From the NCBI GenBank assembly GCA_907165065.1, contig OU015528.1, positions 29,100,515-29,164,514 on the forward strand: 64,000 nt of DNA. The letters run 5' to 3'. Within the stretch, counting starts at the first letter, position 1; each line of letters opens with the position of its first letter. Origin of the DNA: Caprimulgus europaeus. Lineage: Eukaryota; Chordata; Aves; Caprimulgiformes; Caprimulgidae. The translations under genes and the position numbers were made by a program. Below, in pieces: positions 37,221-50,799 of the stretch. The notes under the pieces are model-generated. The model was not told the DNA's origin. It was given only the letters and a program-made list of their open reading frames with translations, and made no database searches.

Positions 37221-40200
37221 CTGTGCATAAAAGGTGAGTTTCATTACTTTGTAGACATACAGTGTGTTTCATTAAAATTTAGGTACCTCTCAGCTGGCAC
37301 TCCAGTTGCGTGTCATGCCTAGGCAGAATCAGAATTGTCTCCTTCATTCTCAGCTGAGTTCCCTAATAATCCACTACAGTCAGTCTTCCTCTTTTCATTT
37401 CTCTTTTATGTCCACAGGCTGTTGAATAGCTCAATTTTAAGAGAAGGCATGAAGAGTCCATTCACCCAGGAGGTGTTACAAAGGTGATACGATACACTCT
37501 GTGTTTCAGTCCATATAACCATCAATAATTATTTCCTTAGATGGACCAAATCCCAAGGGAATAGAAGCACTGGACAGTTCCTATTATTTCCTACTATTAT
37601 TTCCTATTATTTCTTCCCTTCTTAAAAGAGGAGGGAAGTGTCTGGTTTAAGACTGGCTCCTCCTCTAGAAAGGTTACATTTTCTGTATTTGAAAGAGAAA
37701 AAATAAAAATGAGACATCAAAATGTGGCTAAAGATAAACTGATCTCATAGCTTCCAATGTAGAGCTCCCAGTTCTGCTCCATGACTTCTGCCAACTTAGC
37801 AGTTTTTGAGACCCTATAGTAAACCTATTAGATATGAAAAAAATAGCAGGAAAAAAGTATTCTAACCAACAAAAATGTTAAAAGCTTTCTAACACTTTAA
37901 TTCCAGAAACTATTGGAGTAAAAAACAATCAGTCAACCAAACTAAAAGCCAATAGGTCAGCACCACAATGTAGGTGGGGCATACACTCTAAGAACAGGAA
38001 GCAGGAGTTAGATCAGCTAATCTACAATATTAGACCCCACCCTCAGTAACCTCAGACGATTTTTGAAAATGTGTTTCTCCTTCACTTATCACCATATCAG
38101 TGTGTACTGGAGCTTTTACACAGTCTCCTGTATTTACTGGAAAAGTAGAAAATTGAATAACAATTATATAATTAATGACTATCTTAAAATCCATATACAG
38201 TCTAGGTAAGGTTACATAGACAAACAGATCTAACATCAATTTTTGAGTGACCAGTTTTACAATCTTCAAAAGATTCTCTTAGATAGTCAATGGGAAATAA
38301 ATGAGTAAAGAATTACATAGCTGAAATCTCATAAGGAAATTGGAAAAAGAACATTCAACCAATAAAAGGTAAAATTAATAAAATGCTTAAATGAATAGTG
38401 AAGGTTTAAAATATCAGTTACTTATTTGATTTAGTCAAAATAGAAGTAAAGTTATCTTAAGGAGCACTGCAGAGAAATGAAGCCTTTTTTAGTATTCTGC
38501 CCTGAATGGACAGAGATACTGAATCTAAAAGCTTTACATGTTAATAGATGATTCTCTCATTTTAGCTAAAACATTTATCTATTTCTTTTCATTTTCATAA
38601 TGAAGCCTTATTTTTTGATCCACTACCACTTTTATTTCTGACATCTTTTCTTGCATCTCCACTTCTGGGGTGCTACATTTGCTTTAGCAGACCTCTGAAG
38701 ATTAGCATACATTGTAGGTGTGATCATCCATGCCAAGGAGGATTAGATACTGCTAATGAGTTATCAATACCTCACCTCACTAGGCTAGAATAGCTGGAAC
38801 TAAGACATTTACCTAGATTGGTATACATGCACAACTACCTACATAAGGAATTAGAATCAGGAACGTATATTTTTTTTTTTCCTTTCAGCTACACAAAAAG
38901 CAGTGTGGGAGAAGAGTCAGTAAGACCTGTATTCCTCTTTTCCCCTCATTTCTGTTTCCTGAAGGAGAAACAGGTACACTCATATGTGAGAACTCAAAAT
39001 GCAATGCAAAATTCACAGACCAGAAGAGTCAGTGACGGTGGGGGATCCTGAGAGAAATTAATATTTAAAATTTGGGTATTCCTTTGAAAAGGAGTGTGAC
39101 CAATTCATGTTTGTTATAATTAACCCCTTGAAAAGGAGTGATTATTGACAAAATGATGTTTCCAAAATGCTTTTCCCTTTTGTAGATCTGAGCAGGCTGA
39201 GTTTGTCAATATGCTGATGTTGACTGAGCTACAGTTTGTGTATGCAAGCTTTGTTTCATAATGATGTAGCATATCTTGATTTAGAGTTTGCACTAATGTA
39301 GATAAGCACAAAAACATAGATCTCTAACACTGTCAAATCCTTCATTTTCTGAAAAGGCTTTTCAGTATAAAGCCTTCATTATTCAAAACGGGTAAATGAG
39401 ATTCACCAGGCAGGCTGGGCCAGAGATCTCTTTCTCTCTGCCTCTTTAATGCACTGCCGGTTACATTTTATTTTGATTACTTAATTCAGATCACACATGA
39501 TGCACAACCAGATCAAACGGATTACCTGAGCTTTGATTACCTCTAGAAATAACTCCTATACTACACAAGCAAAAGCTAAATCAAAAGAGCAGCTTGCACA
39601 TTCTCTCAGCATTCACTCTTTCCCTGGAGATGAGTCTCAGTTAGGTGAGACTAACCCTCTTTAAAGTAGTCTTGATTATTTACAAATCCCTATACAACTA
39701 TGATCCATTTTATTTTAGCAGCTGTTGTCACCCTATTGTCCATGATGAAACTGAAGACTGCAAGTCTGTGGGTAATGGTGAAATGTAATCTGAGCTCAGT
39801 GGGTGCCTAGATTTTAGTTTCTGTTTCTTCTTCCATGATTTAGGATCTTTGGGATAATTTCTTTCTTTGACATGAGTCATAAATAGTACTTGTCATCATT
39901 AAAAGATTTTTTTTAATTTCAACCAATAAATGTTTAATTCTGTTGTTTTCTTTAAAAAAGGGTAATAAAATGTGCTATTTCAGAGTTTAAGAAAAGTCAC
40001 TAGTTTTATTATTAAATTCTTATTCCTTAGGTACTAGTATAATACACATGAAATACAAACAAATATCTGAATGGAAAAAATGTGCATATTTTTAAGCTGC
40101 TTATTATGTAATGGAGAACCTAAGACAGAAATACCTCACAAAAATCTATGGAGTCAAAATCACTTCCTTCTGCTCATACTTGCTAATGGTTAGGAAAAAT

Positions 40201-41314
40201 AACAATGCTCTTACTTGTTAATGACTTTACAGTAAGTCATATCTGTGATTTATTTTAGTGAAACTTAAGCACTGTCTGAAATTTCTGAATGGAACAATAA
40301 CCAAAGATAACATAAGCAATATGAACTCAAGGACTCTTCCTTCCCATATGAAACTTCAAACTTGTCCTTGTTACCTAAAAATAAACAGAACATAATTTTC
40401 TTTGGAAAAATACTAAGGAGTTACCTCAGATTTAAAGAAGATACAGAACAAATAAAGATGCAATTTTAACATGGAATACAAAGTATCAGCAGAAAGTATC
40501 CACGTTAGTAAATGGATACTGTGAACTCAGATATTCACAATTTTATGTTGTACATGTTCTGCATTTTTTTCTCTCAGAATTTAAAGGAGAAAAAACATTG
40601 CACATTAAAAAATTAGCAAAGAATTTTGACATTTTCGGTAAGATACATTTGCTGAACAGCTATTCTTAAAGACAAAAAAAACCCCTCAATATTAGCATTA
40701 AACTGGCATCTATTAGTTGCAGACCAGGAAGGTGTTATTTAAATATTGATTTTGATAATGTCCTACTATATAATAAATAATTTTTGTATGCTGCTTTTGT
40801 TTTTACTGAAGAAGGGAGGCAGAAGGCTTGGAAGAAGATAGAAACATGATGTTGGGAGCATCTTTTTTTCCCTCATATTACAAGGTGTTTGCTTCTACTG
40901 CACTTTCCAATAGTTTTAATGGACCTGCACAGTGAATGTTGTAAGAATTTTTAGAAACAATGTTTAAATTTCTTTGTAGATCCTTTTTTTTTTTTTTGTT
41001 AAAAAGGTACTTTTATAAACAGAACTGTGCAGTTATTCAACCTAGCTGTTTTAATCCCTGTTGACTAATTGCTGAATGCTTCTTAAAGAACATGACTGTT
41101 TTTTTATTGCACTGATAACTGCAAATAAACCTTTAAAGAGCTTTGAACAGCTTCTTCACACAAAGAATATCAGTGTAGATACTATAGTATGAAAGCTGTA
41201 ATAAGAATGTTGTGAATTGGAGTGCCCCGGTCATTCTCCAGATGCATTCCACCAGAGCTAGCTTCTGGTGTCTCACTATCTTCACAGAAGAGTGTAGGAA
41301 GCTGTAAGATATAT

Positions 41315-41924
41315 GCCAAGAAGTATGAGGAGGTCTCTGAGGACTGGGAAAAGCCAAGCATTATACCCCTCTAAGGGAAATAAGGGGATCTGAGGAAACA
41401 CAGGCTTGACAGTCTCAGCTCTCACAGGAAAAATTATGAAGACTTCTTCAAGGCCACTTCCAGGCATGAAAGACAAGGAGCTCGTTTGGAAAATCCAGCA
41501 CAGATTTGTCAAATACAAACTGTGTTTAAGCAGCCCAGTTGCCTTCAATGATGAAGTGACTGGCTCTGCAGATGGGGCTGGAATGTGGGACACAACTTAC
41601 CTTGACTTCAGCAAGCCTTTCAACACAGTCCAAGACCCTTATAGCCAACCGGAGGGGATGTGAGCTCAATGGGTGGACTGCAGCCTGAAAGAAAAGCTGG
41701 CTGGACTGTCAGGCTCAAAGAAGAGTGATCAAAATGTCAAAGTCCTAACTGGCAGCCAGTTATGAGGAGCATTCCTCGAAGGTTGATACTGGTGTCAGTA
41801 GTATATAGCATCTTTAGCAACAGCTTGGACAAGGGACAGAGAGCATCATCACCAAGTCAACTCAAGAGTTGGACTCAATGGTCCTTGTGGGTCATCGTTG
41901 TGGTCACAACATTCTATGATTCTA
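41315..41924 (+). mobile_element. old CR1 LINE, internally deleted
   Basis: Plus-strand CR1 relic. Near the left end, GAGGACTGGGAAAAGCC matches the EDWRKA motif of the reverse transcriptase. Later GDEVTGS-like sequence leads into TTYLDFSKPFNTV (about 41599-41636), the catalytic-Asp block DFSKAFDTV of related copies. IFSNSLDKG-like sequence follows near 41810, corresponding to the IFINDLDEG motif. From about 41855 the sequence jumps straight to the CR1 3' end (GAGTTGGACTCAATGGTCCT, tail ATTCTATGATTCTA at 41911-41924), so the FADD block and everything up to the 3' UTR are missing. Several frames are needed to follow it and the start is uncertain. This is the most decayed CR1 here. Confidence 0.85.
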
Positions 41925-44900
41925 CAGTATGAGAAAGAATAAACACATAGACCATGTTATGAAAACTGTGTTCCAAAGAGATAAGTTGTTGAGGATCCAA
42001 ACTTCTTGAGCTCATCTGGGATAGTGGACTACACATTACGGTGATATGCAGTATCATCCACATCTGAAATAACAGCCTTATCCAGAAATCCTGAATATAC
42101 ACAGACACTAGGAATCGGTAGTATTTTTCCTGTGTAGCATCACTATTCCAGTCACACAGTTAAACGCTGATAACCAACATAGCTCTACAGTCAGCTCCCT
42201 AACAACAGCTGTAGAAGCATTGTATTCATATACAGCCTCTGTGTTACAGTAATAAAGGCAATATTTAAAAATCCTATACTGCTGTAATTTTAGTAATCTA
42301 TCAGATTCACACTATAATCTACCATGCACTTCTAAAACTCTGTTGAGACAAAATATTTCTTGCAGGATTTTTGGGTAAAATCTAGAACTCCAAAGGCTTT
42401 GTGCCCAGTCAATATCTAAAAAACATCGGTACTTTTTTCTCTTTTACTTTCTCCCCTTTTTTCTTCTTATAGTCAAAAGTTTTATCAGATAGAGTTATTC
42501 TGTTAATTACAGTTGTGCAATTTCAGTAGCTGTTTCTGCAGGTAGAAACTGGAGATGTAGTTGTAACTATTCGGCAGCATGAAAACATCTACCTTGTATG
42601 TTATGACCCAGACTGTGTGGCAGAAAATCTGGTATTTAATTTTCACAGAGTTACAAAGTTTGAAAGCTTTAGGAAAGTCATTGATGGATTTTTTGAATTT
42701 TTTTTTTTTTTTTTCCCCACTATGCAGTCTCTTTCCAAGGTGAAAACTGGAGTATTTATTTTGTTATCAGGAGGGAACTAGGAACTGATTTGATTCCATA
42801 TTTGGAAAGTCATTTTCCTGATGGAAGCTTCGCACAACAATTTGAAAACTGGAATATTTCTAAGGATTCTAATTTTTTGATGAATCATGTGTTTATGACC
42901 TTCTTTAGCTACCTTTATTCATGGCTCCCTACTCCTTTTATCACCTTATCAGTAATCATCCCTTGTACAATGTCATTTCATGAGCACAGCCACACCAGGG
43001 ATGAATGATGCATTCTCTCTGACATTTATTCTATTTTTGCCTCCACAGGCCCTATCAAATCCTTGATCAGTTACCACAGTTTCTTTTCATGTTTTGCTGG
43101 GTGACTGGTGGTTTGACAATGTTTCTCTCTTGAGTCCCACATCTCTCTCTTAGGACGAACAGGGAACAAAACTATTCACTTTTCCCATACAAAATAGTGC
43201 CACAAACATCTCCAAGTTCAAAATAAATCTATAAAACTATGTTTTATTTTCAGGCTAAACTGTCTGCTGAAATTCTTGTAGATTCTGTTCTTGATCTCAT
43301 TCCCTCTGGTATTCACAATATTTCTGTTTCCTACTGCTTAGTCCCAGGACAGCTATAATCTCTCTGCCACCAGCACTACAGAGAAACCCTCTGTGTCTAT
43401 CATCTTCTTCAGATCCCAACCCCAGAGCTTCAAAACATGAAAGCATCTTCTGACCTTACCTTATTTTTCTTACTGAATTCTATGCATTCTTCTCACTTTG
43501 CTCTATTCCATAAACTTTTTATGTGCCCCCAAGTACGTACAGAAGCTCCTAACAGCCACATAATCCCTCTCCTTATTTCTCCACACTGTGTAAAATGTCT
43601 CCTGGCAACTTACCTTGGCATGCAGTAGAATCCTATTTGTTTGGATCTGAAGCGTGTGGTACATAATAAATGCCTGATAAAAAATCTTTTACCAGGATTT
43701 AAAATATCAGTACAGTCATTTTCCTTTCCAGAATGTCTAATCCAACAACTTTCAGATATCTGAAAACCAGAAAACAAGGATTTGATGTGTATCTAACTTA
43801 AAATTGTGAATATCGGGAAAAGTAATGCTAAAATATGTCAGTGAAGCACTGGCTCTACCCTTCCTCCCTGGTGGCAAAAATCCACATGCATTTCAGCTGG
43901 ATTCACTGTGCTAAGTGCAGTGGTATTGAATGGTGAAGGGATTAGTTGTAGCAGCTTGACAGTATGAGGACATCTAGGTCTCAGGGCCAGTACTGGGTGC
44001 ATTCAAGGAGAGAGAAGTGTATGTGTGCCTTAATCCAATATCAGTGCAAAGAAATTCAAGCCTTTTCTTGTCATGGATTTTTGGTGTTGTCAGAGTGAAA
44101 ATCCTGCAGAAAAAAATCAACTTAATTTATGGAAGTATATAAAGGGATTGTAAATCATCGCATTTGGGTTTACTTCCTAGCTGCAGCCCATGTGGGGATA
44201 TCTTCAGCTCATTATAGTTCTCTTAGCCACAACTTTTACCTTTAAAAATATTTTTTAAAAGTGTTAAATATCATCCTAAAGTTATCAAGGGCTCTGTTTC
44301 CTCTGAAATACAACCTTGTTGGCGAAGTGTGAATCTGTATACTGTGGACTTTTAAGGGCATTGCTCAAAGATGGCAGATTAAAAACTTCACATCCTATAA
44401 TTCAAAATTTTCTGGTTTTAAAAGGTTCAATTTCACTGACCCTCATCCTTCATCAGGGCACAATCCCACAGGCAACCTTAACTCAGCATTAATTATACAC
44501 TTTTTCTTGTCAGAGAATGTCTGAATATTGAATTGAAAGACCAATGTCTTTTAAAAAGACAAATGTGGCACCTATTACATAATAATTGCAATACCTGTGA
44601 AGATATACTTGCATATAAATGCATCTGCAACAGAAATGAGCTTAGAGAACTGTTGTCATTCTTCCCATCATCCAGACAAAACTTTCCATCAGGAAAACTC
44701 ACAGTAACTTTACAAAGGAGTAGAGTGTTATTTTAACTTTATGAAGAAAGGAAGATGGGGCAGAGAACTGTGAAAAGCTATCAGTAGAACTGTGAGTAGA
44801 TTCTAGATCTTTAGTCATTGACCAATATTACTATTGATAAATTTAATAATAATTTATGCTAATATTTCTATTACATCTAGATACTTATAAGATACTGGTG

Positions 44901-45368
44901 TACAGTAATGGATTATTTAGAGAGTAGGTCCTGAAGGGGTGTGTGACAGAAATAATCTATATTCCTGTGGCATAGATGATGTAGACATTACTTAATGGCT
45001 TCAGGAAAAATATGCAACAGGATAAACTTAGAATATATAACCGCTAACAAATTTCCTACCTGTTCTTGCCATGTTAGTCACTGCTCAAGCCAAATAATTA
45101 TTTAAGAGGTCTAAAATACCTTACTTTCTGCAGTAACCACTATTATCGATATATTTTCCCTGTAAGTGAAAAGCATATTAACAGTGAAATTAATGTACTT
45201 TATTTCACCTACTTGTTAAAAATGTAGACTGTCAACACTGGACATTACCCAGTGTAAAGAGGATCCAGAGAAAAATATAATAATAGGCTTGATAAATATC
45301 CTTGCTTTATTCAAAATACTCCTATTTATCTCCCCCCTCCTTTCTTTGTTTTTGGGGTTTTTTTTAAG

Positions 45369-45424
45369 AAGTATGGAGAACATTGATGTACAGGAACTGC
45401 AAATGATTGATGAACAAGGTACAG
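45369..45424 (+). CDS. possible 56-nt exon, unrecognised
   Basis: A long pyrimidine-rich tract (about 45330-45365) ends in AAG at 45368 and is followed by an open frame encoding SMENIDVQELQMIDEQGT up to a donor-like CAG|gtaatg. The acidic, balanced composition looks coding. An alternative donor lies seven bases earlier (CAAG|gtacag). The exon would begin with one base that completes a codon and end with one base of the next. It would not splice in frame directly to the candidate at 49093. A 56-nt open frame is easily met by chance. Confidence 0.2.
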
Positions 45425-47172
45425 GTAATGCAAGACTGAAGAACAAGTAAGTTTCAAGATACAAAAAGTTGTGATCTGGCAAAACCGCAAAACTTCTATT
45501 ACTCTTGCCACCCAAATTCGCATACAATCTATAGCCAGTCTCTCTTCCATTCCTATGTTGTCAGCCCAGCCTATTGGCCTATATTGGTCTAGTATGATAG
45601 CCAAAGTAAATGGTGACAGACTGACAGACTACACTTTCTAAAATTATTCCGATATGTCTACTATTTTACAATGTGTACATGCTCTAGGAGGCAACATTTC
45701 ATTGCCTATCAAAGGAGCAATATAATTACATTTCCTTTTTTATTTTTCAAAATCCTGTCTCTGCAATAAATATCAGAAGTCTTCTTACAGAGAGGGCATT
45801 TGATGGAAGCATCACGAAAAAAAATGAAAGACACAGAGAAACCTTTGATCACAGTTATCAGTCTAAGGAAGCTTCTTTTTTTCTTTATGAAGGCTGCTAA
45901 TTTCCAGCCTACATAGATCCACAGTAACTGTATAATAATTTGATCATACGCTAACACTACTCCTTAAGGTTAATATATTTTCTTCTATAGCTTTTATTCT
46001 TTTGATATACTTAAAAATAACAAAAAATATTTCACAGGTATCCTTTTGCTCTTGTAATATCTACTGGTAATACTGACCCGTATTCTTCACTAATTCTAAT
46101 TGTATACACATTTATGCAACTCAGCTGTCTTGATCATCAAAGGTAACAATTTAATGTTTAAGACCATAATTCACCAGTGTCTTTAACAGTCTCTGCCTAT
46201 AGAGAAAACATCTATTATTTCTCCTGGTTTTTTTTTTCTCCAAAATAAAATTTTGTTGACTTGATAACTGATTAACATACTCATAGTGCTTCCTTTTACT
46301 GCTGTGCCTTATCATATAGCAGAAGCTGCATTATATGTCTCCAGTTGTATCATCTAGTATTTGCAGAGCTAAACTCCACATAACTGTCAGTTAGATACAA
46401 ATTCCCAAGACCAGGTGTAGAGAAGACATCTATACCACCTTTCCATCTGGGACACATAACATTCCTGAATGATTCATCACCCCATGGGGATGCTTTCATT
46501 CTTTCTAATGATAATAGTATAATCAAGTAAACAAGAATTTTACTTTCAAAGCCTTGGGCCAAAAATAATCCAAAATTCATAATTCCAAAATTCAACTTGC
46601 AATAAGCTACAGTCAAAGAAAGCTGTGTTCATGCAACCTGATGATTGAAACAACTTTCACACTCTGTCTGGACAATTAACCACACTTTTTCCTGTTTAAC
46701 ACAGAAATCTCCCTATATAGGAGTAGCCCCAAGCCGTCTCGCAACATGATGTAATGCACGTAAATGCATTTCAAAAACTTGCAAAATTTGAATGTTTTTT
46801 CCTAGATTTTTTTTAACCGAATTATTCACTGTGAATTAGAAACTGTCAATTCATAAACTTTAACAACATTTCCCCCAATTTATAGTGCTGGATGATGTAG
46901 CAGAGATGACATCAAAACTTCATCATTGTTAAGCTAAGTTCTACCACACAAGATCAAGGAACTTAAGCAGTTCTCTTATTCCAGTTGGAAGTACTGGGTT
47001 CAAAAGATGAAAAAATTTGGTCATCTACAATTCTTATGATTCCTCAAATTTTAGGCCTATAGTCTTGTTTTCTGATTTACTCTCTTGCCTCAGGTAAGGC
47101 TGTTGATTGTAAATATTGTTTCATTAATGACTTATAGCCATACCTTGAGTTTCTAGAGGGAATGGAGCAATT

Positions 47173-47197
47173 AAAAAAAAAAAAAAAAAAAAAAAAA
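47173..47197. repeat. poly-A run of about 25
   Basis: An uninterrupted A homopolymer. It could be the tail of a processed retrocopy, but nothing upstream is recognisable as a transcript, so it is listed only as a simple repeat. Confidence 0.9.
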
Positions 47198-47809
47198 GAA
47201 GGAGAAAACGTTACATTAAACCATTCCTCTGTGTACCCTGTTATCCTGATAATCCTGATGGCCTGCTAATGGATCATTGCATAACTCTTATACTGTTGTA
47301 CCATTCCTCTAGATACTATCTATAAACACACCTGGTTTTGTACACATACTGTATCTAATGAGGTCTCTGTAGTCTTCAGTAGTGTCAATGGGAGACCCAC
47401 ACTTCACCTCATATACAGCTTATAAATTCTCAACTGAACACAGAGAAGTGTGTGGCTGAATCTGATTACCCAGTCTGGAATCTAAATAAGATGATATATC
47501 AAAATATGTTACACTATGGTATTTACCTGATAAAGTTTTCTGGAACCTTTCTGAGCCCTAAGATCTTTCTTATACTTTAAAAGCATACTGCAATAATCCA
47601 AGAGGGAAACTCAGTATTGAAATTGTGTTATATACTTTTACCTGAGGATAAAAATAAATTAAAAAAAAAAAAAAGGAAAAAAAGATCCATTCTATGTCAA
47701 ATCTTTGATTTAATTATGAATTTTAAACTATTATCATTAAAAATGCATAGAATACAAGATGGTGTAGAATACTTTGTTACTTGAATGATGACCCAGTCTT
47801 GAGTTACAA

Positions 47810-47810
47810 C

Positions 47811-47867
<57 letters not shown>
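47810..47867. repeat. (AAT)n microsatellite
   Basis: About nineteen uninterrupted AAT units, likely length-polymorphic. Confidence 0.97.
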
Positions 47868-47868
<1 letters not shown>

Positions 47869-49092
47869 CTAACACAAATTATTTCAACAACAAAATTCCC
47901 AGTATGTTTGTCTTCTGTATGTCCTATGCAGCTCAGTGATATCACCAACATCTGAGGCTGCTTTTATTGCAAAGAGAATTTTGAGGGAACCTGATACATA
48001 CTGGCTGACTCATGTCTAGATTAATCTCCTGCTGGTCCCTTAGGAAACTCGCTATGGAAACGCACACTCTGACATCTCTTTGTGATTTGTTGCCTGTGTA
48101 CAAATCCTCATTAGCATTAGAGTTTCCCTTTCTATTGCTAAGATATTTCTGTGAGGGGAAAAAAACAAAAACAAAACAAAAAATCACAAAAAAACCCGAC
48201 AAAGCAAAAGAAAAGCAAAACCACAAAACAATGGCTCTTATTTCATACTCTAAAACACACCTCTATAGAGCCTGTACTTCTTTTCTGTACTTACACATTT
48301 AGCAAAGTATATGGAGTTCTGTCAAAGAATACAGCTTTATCAGCAATAAACTGACACTATTACAACCCCTTCCATGCACCAAAGATGCTACAAATGTATG
48401 AGCAAATCCGACCTTAGGATTTATATTTCTCAGAACTTCCCAGCTCTGATGATACTTTGTTGTGTTTCCACTTTTTGTCTGGAAATTCCATTTCAATAAG
48501 GACTCAGACATTAATGGCATCTTGCAATATTTTTTGCTAGAGGAGGAATGTCCTTACCTATTGGTTCAAATAGCAAAGCAAAATCTCACCAGCTCGTGCT
48601 TTCCTTTAGTATTCTATTACTTATCACTTTGAATCCTCTTGTGCTCCTCAGAAAACTTCTAAGATTTACTCACTCAAATTCAAATTCTAGTCCAGGAATA
48701 AAGATACCAACCTTTACTGATGAACAACAGCTCTCCACAACCTACCAACAGCACAAATAAGTTTCTAAACCGACATTCCAAGTGATCAGTTAAAAGACTT
48801 TCTACCCTTAGTGCCAATGAAGTTAATGATGAACAAAACTCTTTTTATCTGTGATAACTTATTAGTTATCTTGGCTAGAAGAGGAAATAAAAACTTTCTT
48901 TTATAACCCTAGAAAATGTTCTTAAAAGAGATTATTGTCTGTCACATGTTTTTAGTGTTGGTAATAAGGAATTTCAGAGATATAGGCATAGTGCAATTGC
49001 TCTATAATATACAGATGTAGAGATTTTAAAGACAGTTGAAATGCTAAAATATGTAATAAGTTTTGTGTTTTTCTTCATGTATACTCCCTTAG

Positions 49093-49169
49093 TCTAAATC
49101 ACTAATGGTTTCAAAAGAACAGCAGGACAGCCTTGGCCATCTGCAGTCAGGCACAACAATATCATGTAG
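49093..49169 (+). CDS. possible 77-nt exon, unrecognised
   Basis: The acceptor-like sequence TTTTTCTTCATGTATACTCC-CTTAG is followed by a frame open throughout (SKSLMVSKEQQDSLGHLQSG then TTISC) and closed by a good donor, TAG|gtaact. The other two frames have stops, so only entry in phase 0 would work, and the exon would leave two bases at its end. The translation has normal protein composition, but I do not recognise it. It lies on the same strand as the candidates at 2.1 and 45.4 kb. Confidence 0.22.
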
Positions 49170-50621
49170 GTAACTAAGGCAAAAATTTCTGTCCTCTTTT
49201 ACATAAATGCATTCTGGAATGACTCTTATCTAGGATTCTTTAGGTATATTTTATGTGGAGGACTGGCTATCTCACTGAGACTGACAACAGTAATTCCTTA
49301 CATGGGTGCTGAGAACTAGACCTGGTTCAAAATATTTGTTAAGGTAAGGTTCATGGGAAAGTAAAATACTGAATTTTGAATCTTTTTAGATTTCCAGATT
49401 TCTTGTACAGGCAGGAGCATTTAGCCAGGTACAAATTCTTTAAAGACAAGGAGAAAGGAAGGGTGAAAAACAAGCTGATAAAATAGTTCAAAAAATAGCA
49501 TAAGTGCATTGTGTTAAAATTGTGTCATAGACCTAGTTACAGAAATGGAGGCTGAGAAAAACTTGAACTGAGTCATATAAAATTCAGAAATCCTGGAAGT
49601 CCAGAATTTTTGAGATTTTAACATAATTTATATTTGTTATTACTGTTCATTCACCAGACATATTCCTTCCATGTCTACAGTGCATACTGTGTTTATGTTA
49701 GATGAATTTAAAACTGGTTAGAGAAACTTGGAACAAGATAATACAATTTTGTGATCTATTCTAAAAGTCCACAAAATATAGAATGATGTTCCCCATGTAT
49801 TATTTGCTGCAAGTGCTTCTCTTTGAAATTCTAATTTTCATAGATTAACATTAATGATAAATACTCTGCATACTATACTTGTATCCATTCTAAGATGCAT
49901 ACAAAGGTACAAGAAATTTTGAGTCGTTCTTGCTTAGTTTGATACTTTTTTTCCTTGGTAAGATGGACTGTCTTTTCTCCAAATTGTCATACTTTCATAC
50001 AGACTATTTCTCATCAGATATGGAGCTTGAAAGATTTGTCTGGAAACATAGAAGGTAATACCAAGGCATTATCATGCATTAAGTTAGCAGCTTGGATATT
50101 ATAGTGGTAGATAGTAACCTAAAATAATATGAACTTATCCATCCTTCAAAAGAAGATGTAAAATGCCCATAATTAGCTTTCATTTCCTGTGGAAAGCACT
50201 TAAAGGAGAGAGATGAGATAATTAGCAATCACAGCAAAAAGGGAGTGATTTCAAATTTGGCTGCAATTTTGTATATACTTTTATTTTGCAGGTATTCAGA
50301 CTTCAGTGATATTTGTTGCCAAAACAGCATCTCTTTTATTAATTACTTTTTCTTAAATCTCTACATGGGAATATTTTTAGTTAAAATATGGGGTTTTTTA
50401 CTTGAACTTGCTTAGTATATTTTGGGTTCTTTTAGGTAACCATCATGCTCTACTAACTTGTTTCTCTGATCTAGCGAGGTGGGATACGTGGCATGGCTCT
50501 TGGCTTGGCCACATTTCCAGATTTCCTTTTAAGATAACTAGGTCACAAATGGGAAGCAGATAATGCGCTCCTGTTTTTTTGTTCACAAAAAAAAGATTAA
50601 TTTCAATGTTTTTCTATGGGA

Positions 50622-50799
<178 letters not shown>

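Larger units (their letters stand above)
36004..41314. other. AT-rich stretch without recognised genes
   Basis: About 5.3 kb of unique DNA. It contains an AT-rich palindrome (36598-36621), a small CCTAYTATTT tandem patch near 37580-37610, and a possible exon at 37071-37220. Other short frames are unremarkable. Confidence 0.6.

Noticed and set aside
47697-47951. Minus-strand frame with a poly-isoleucine stretch.
   Set aside because: It is produced by the AAT repeat, and the flanking sequence is not coding-like.
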